DNA of 8,903 nt. Origin: CAWUJT01 sp963922715 (GTDB lineage Bacteria > Pseudomonadota > Alphaproteobacteria > Rhodobacterales > Rhodobacteraceae). The first letter of the stretch is position 1. The number at the start of each line of letters is the position of its first letter. The stretch covers positions 1 to 8,903 of the forward strand of contig CAWUJT010000094.1 in assembly GCA_963922715.1 (NCBI GenBank). The letters are read 5' to 3'. The notes under the pieces were generated by a model. It was not told the origin of the DNA, searched no databases, and was given only the letters and a program-made list of their open reading frames with translations. Positions 6,138-8,903 of this stretch are shown here, one piece after another. The translations under genes were made by a program, and so were the position numbers.

Positions 6138-7331
6138 ATGCTCGTAAAAGCAAACATAACCGAAGAGCCGGCGGACCCAGTTGTCATACGCGGATTTGAT
6201 AGTTACGACTTTCGTCTGGGCGATGTTTTACGTGGTGAGCGCGCAACTCTTGGAAAATCTCTGCTCGACGTTCAACGAGAGTTGCGTATCAAGGCGAGTT
6301 ATATTGCTGCAATCGAAGATAGCGACATTTCTGTATTTGAAAGCACTGGATTTATCGCAGGTTATGTAAGATCTTACGCACGATACCTTAATTTAGATCA
6401 AGAATGGGTTTACGAATGTTTTTGTGAAGAAAGTGGTTTTAAAGGTGTTACTAGAAGTTTTGAAACCGCAATGCCCAAAAAAAATAAACCCGTCGTAAAA
6501 CCCTTACATACTCAATCGGAATTAGTGCAATTCGGATCAAACTCACATTATCAGGATATGGGGTCGGGTATTTTTGATCGATTTGAACCACGTGTGCTTG
6601 GATCTTTCGCTATACTGATGTCTCTTATTGTAGGCCTGAGTTATGGAGGTTGGACTCTCTTAAGGGAGTTCCAACGCGTCAATGTTACGCCGCTTCAAGT
6701 GAATCAGACTTTAGACAGTACTTTTACACATGCCAGCACAACACAGACACAATCCATAGAAAATACCGTCTATCAAGCTCCCCCATCTGATAACAATGAG
6801 TGGCTTTATAACGAAAAACCCACTTTTACGTTTACACAACTATCATCCCGTGATGCCCCTATATCGACAATTGAGCCTGGAACGGTTGGAGCACTGGCGA
6901 CAGTAGATAAATCTGAATATGCCGTAATAAATCAACAAACAGATTTAACATCACCAAATATGATATCGGCGCCAAAATCTGAAATAACACTTCTTGCCGT
7001 TCGTCCTGCTTGGATACGCGTAAGTGCCGAAGATGGATCCGTTATACACGAACAAATTATGGATTCTGGCCAAACATATCCGATACCGGCCAATGAAAAG
7101 GAACAACATTGGCTTCATGCTGGCAATGCCGGATCAGTGTACTTCTTGATTGATGGCATACCCTATGGACCTGTTGGATCAGGTGCAACTGTTTCAAAAG
7201 ACATACAGCTGTCACTTGATAAACTTAAAAGTGCGTTTGCACCCGCCGATCTTGAAACAAATGAAGACTTAGCGACAAGTGTTGCACTTTTATCGACCAC
7301 AGAAGATATCAGTAGTATAAATACAAATTAA
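6138..7331 (+). CDS. rodZ: RodZ-like cytoskeletal scaffold (HTH-TM-DUF4115)
   Basis: RodZ is an inner-membrane protein that binds MreB through a cytoplasmic helix-turn-helix domain and helps place peptidoglycan synthesis for cell shape. The 397-residue product shows the standard order. An HTH_25-type domain occupies about 25-90 (FRLGDVLRGERATLGKSLLD, ELRIKASYIAAIE, GFIAGYVRSYARYL). A charged cytoplasmic linker runs over 100-150, followed by one transmembrane helix at about 153-175 and a Thr/Gln/Ser-rich periplasmic linker at 180-280. A DUF4115 beta domain spans about 281-360 (ITLLAVRPAWIRVSAEDG, HWLHAGNAGSVYFLIDG). The lone membrane helix with an N-terminal HTH argues against an ordinary transcription factor. 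AAGGT seven bases before the ATG supports the start. It lies 49 bp before ispG on the same strand, a pairing common in alphaproteobacteria, so co-transcription is likely. The gene is AT-rich, especially in the linker. Confidence 0.9.
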   Translation: MLVKANITEEPADPVVIRGFDSYDFRLGDVLRGERATLGKSLLDVQRELRIKASYIAAIEDSDISVFESTGFIAGYVRSYARYLNLDQEWVYECFCEESGFKGVTRSFETAMPKKNKPVVKPLHTQSELVQFGSNSHYQDMGSGIFDRFEPRVLGSFAILMSLIVGLSYGGWTLLREFQRVNVTPLQVNQTLDSTFTHASTTQTQSIENTVYQAPPSDNNEWLYNEKPTFTFTQLSSRDAPISTIEPGTVGALATVDKSEYAVINQQTDLTSPNMISAPKSEITLLAVRPAWIRVSAEDGSVIHEQIMDSGQTYPIPANEKEQHWLHAGNAGSVYFLIDGIPYGPVGSGATVSKDIQLSLDKLKSAFAPADLETNEDLATSVALLSTTEDISSINTN

Positions 7332-7343
7332 CTGTATAGATTT

Positions 7344-7375
7344 TATCCAGCAATAACATTCATCAATTCTGGATA
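7344..7375 (+). promoter_or_regulatory. Hairpin covering the ispG ribosome-binding region
   Basis: TATCCAG (7344-7350) is perfectly complementary to CTGGATA (7369-7375) around an 18-base loop, in the 49-bp rodZ-ispG gap. The right arm contains GGA (7371-7373), the only Shine-Dalgarno-like bases seven nucleotides before the ispG ATG. If it forms in mRNA it would limit ribosome access. There is no T-tract, so it is unlikely to be a terminator. Confidence 0.4.
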
Positions 7376-7380
7376 TATGC

Positions 7381-8496
7381 ATGTCTTCTCTGCATTCAAT
7401 TCGTCCTTGGCGACACATAGATCGCCGAACGTCACGAAAAATATATGTGGGATCGGTACCTGTAGGCGGGGACTCTCCGATCTCTGTACAGACCATGACA
7501 AACACGCTGACGACAGATGTATCCGCAACTGTCGCGCAGGTGCAGGCTTGTGCAGAGGCGGGCGCAGATATCGTGCGTGTTTCCGTTCCTGACGAAGCCT
7601 CAGCAACAGCTTTGAAGGAAATTGTGCGCGAAAGCCCGGTTCCTATCGTTGCCGATATTCACTTTCATTACCGTCGCGGCATAGAAGCAGCCGAAGCCGG
7701 CGCGGCTTGTCTGCGCATAAACCCTGGCAATATCGGAGATCAGTCACGTGTACGTGAGGTCATCAAAGCTGCACGTGATCACAACTGTTCCATGCGCATT
7801 GGCGTGAATGCTGGCTCTCTTGAAAAACATCTGTTGGAAAAATATGCCGAGCCCTGCCCCGAGGCAATGATTGAAAGCGGGCTGGATCATATCAAAATCC
7901 TTGAAGACAATGACTTCCATAATTTCAAGATCAGTTGTAAAGCTTCTGATGTGTTTCTTGCCGCAGCTGCGTACCAGGGACTGGCCGAGGCCACGGATGC
8001 CCCAATACATCTTGGCATCACTGAGGCAGGTGGTCTTATGACGGGCACAATCAAATCTGCGATTGGATTGGGCAATCTACTCTGGATGGGTATTGGCGAT
8101 ACCATCCGCGTCTCCTTGTCTGCTGATCCCGTTCAAGAAGTCAAAGTCGGCTATGAAATTCTAAAAGCCTTGGGATTACGTCACCGGGGTGTAAATATCA
8201 TTTCTTGCCCATCTTGTGCACGACAAGGCTTTGATGTGATTAAAACCGTTGAAATCCTAGAAGACCGCTTAGAGCATATCAAAACCCCTATGAGTCTCTC
8301 CATCATCGGCTGTGTGGTCAATGGACCAGGTGAAGCGCTGATGACAGACGTTGGCTGGACAGGTGGTGGCGGGGCACACGGTATGGTGTATCTTGGCGGA
8401 AAACAAAGTCATCGGATGTCAAACGATCAAATGGTGGAGCACATCGTGGAGCAGGTGGAGAAAAAAGCGGCGGAGATTGAAGCGAATTCTGTGTGA
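7381..8496 (+). CDS. ispG: 4-hydroxy-3-methylbut-2-en-1-yl diphosphate synthase IspG (GcpE)
   Basis: IspG reduces 2-C-methyl-D-erythritol 2,4-cyclodiphosphate to HMBPP, the penultimate step of the MEP isoprenoid pathway, in the cytoplasm with a [4Fe-4S] cluster. The 371-residue length is that of the compact bacterial form, without the plant-type insert. The N-terminal TIM-barrel carries VGGDSPISVQTMTNTLT, VADIHFHYRRG and RINPGNIGD. The C-terminal domain has the cluster ligands Cys276 and Cys279 (SCPSCARQGFD) and Cys311 (GCVVNGPGEA), with the catalytic Glu318. The fourth ligand is expected to be that Glu or the substrate oxygen, as known for the family. The start at 7381 matches the family N-terminus (IRPWRHI..RRTSRKIYVG). 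The upstream site is weak (GGA only), and an out-of-frame ATG lies four bases earlier at 7377. It probably shares a transcript with rodZ. Confidence 0.97.
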   Translation: MSSLHSIRPWRHIDRRTSRKIYVGSVPVGGDSPISVQTMTNTLTTDVSATVAQVQACAEAGADIVRVSVPDEASATALKEIVRESPVPIVADIHFHYRRGIEAAEAGAACLRINPGNIGDQSRVREVIKAARDHNCSMRIGVNAGSLEKHLLEKYAEPCPEAMIESGLDHIKILEDNDFHNFKISCKASDVFLAAAAYQGLAEATDAPIHLGITEAGGLMTGTIKSAIGLGNLLWMGIGDTIRVSLSADPVQEVKVGYEILKALGLRHRGVNIISCPSCARQGFDVIKTVEILEDRLEHIKTPMSLSIIGCVVNGPGEALMTDVGWTGGGGAHGMVYLGGKQSHRMSNDQMVEHIVEQVEKKAAEIEANSV

Positions 8497-8791
8497 GGCG
8501 CCAACATTGAATGATTCTGTACTTTCAGATCTTTAATGCATCACAAAACAGAAGGCGGTGTTGAACAACTGTTTCCTTTGGAATTTTATCAACAAATAAC
8601 GTCACACAACACCAAGAATGTTTCGATTTTGTTCTGCATGCTAACTTAAGAACTTCTTTGAACACGTTAATGCGGAAAGTTCTGAAAGCGATTAAAACCT
8701 CAAGGATAGTGAAAGCCCCTCCAAAAATAATATAATACACCCAATCATCTGGATGAAAATTTACAAAAGCGTGTCCTTTGACCTACCGATC
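8497..8791. other. Intergenic stretch between convergent genes
   Basis: This stretch separates ispG (plus) from the partial minus-strand gene. I found no convincing gene, RNA or intrinsic terminator with a T-tract. A minus-strand open frame across 8525-8782 contains a hydrophobic start (DDWVYYIIFGGAF) but has no ATG and no ribosome-binding site. It may be noise or a degraded remnant. Confidence 0.45.
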
Positions 8792-8903
8792 TTAGCTGTA
8801 AGCTGCATTTGCACTGTCTTGCAAGACGGCCAAAACCGCATCGGGGGAAACGTCTGCTGTCACAAAAGCCTGACCAATGGCTCTCGCAAGGATAAAGCGC
8901 AAT
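8792..8903 (-). CDS. C-terminal end of an unidentified protein (partial)
   Basis: The last 36 codons and TAA stop (8792-8794) of a minus-strand gene enter from the right edge. The visible residues include FILARAIGQAF and SPDAVLAVLQDSANAAYS, an Ala-rich, amphipathic-helical and clearly protein-like end with GC-rich third positions unlike the adjacent intergenic DNA. No membrane segment is visible. I do not recognise the family from so short a tail. The gene converges on ispG. Confidence 0.6.
   Translation of the reverse strand, partial: LRFILARAIGQAFVTADVSPDAVLAVLQDSANAAYS

Noticed and set aside
1..8903. CRISPR arrays, tRNA or rRNA genes, phage or defence genes
   Set aside because: I saw no regularly spaced repeats, tRNA-like cloverleaf, rRNA segments or defence-type protein motifs on either strand.

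Overview
The window looks like a chromosomal segment of an alphaproteobacterium, most likely a marine Rhodobacteraceae (Roseobacter-type) species. This rests on the protein families recognised from memory: a rhamnosyltransferase-like protein of roseobacter type, a sulfoacetaldehyde acetyltransferase (Xsc) and the alphaproteobacterial rodZ-ispG gene pair. No database search was possible. Base composition is uneven by eye: the left third (glycosyltransferase and xsc) is clearly GC-richer than the small secreted-protein genes and rodZ.

Layout, left to right. A minus-strand rhamnosyltransferase-like gene (3-806) is followed by about 240 bp of AT-rich non-coding DNA with short repeats. Next comes a roughly 420-bp remnant of an IS5-family insertion sequence (about 1044-1464) whose transposase has lost its central catalytic part and carries a frameshift and a stop. 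Its right edge touches the stop codon of xsc (minus strand, 1464-3236). A divergent intergenic region (3237-3458) then leads to a small lipoprotein gene (3459-3857, plus strand). An M20-family metallodipeptidase (minus strand, 3928-5316) converges on the lipoprotein gene and is divergent from a secreted cysteine-rich protein with a DUF4189-like domain (5428-6012, plus). The right part holds rodZ (6138-7331) and ispG (7381-8496), both on the plus strand and 49 bp apart, then about 295 bp without a confident gene. The last 36 codons of an unidentified minus-strand gene run off the right edge (8792-8903).

How the genes relate. RodZ (cell-shape scaffold linked to MreB) and IspG (fourth-to-last-stage enzyme of MEP isoprenoid synthesis, which supplies the lipid carrier for peptidoglycan) form a plausible co-transcribed housekeeping pair. 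Xsc makes acetyl phosphate and sulfite from sulfoacetaldehyde, but none of its usual taurine-pathway partners (phosphotransacetylase, taurine-pyruvate aminotransferase, regulator, transporter) is in this window. The side where pta commonly lies carries the IS scar instead. The remaining genes appear to be independent single-gene units. I see no convincing sign of a previously undescribed multi-gene system. The most useful observations are the IS scar at the xsc terminus, the isolation of xsc, and a possible hairpin in front of ispG.
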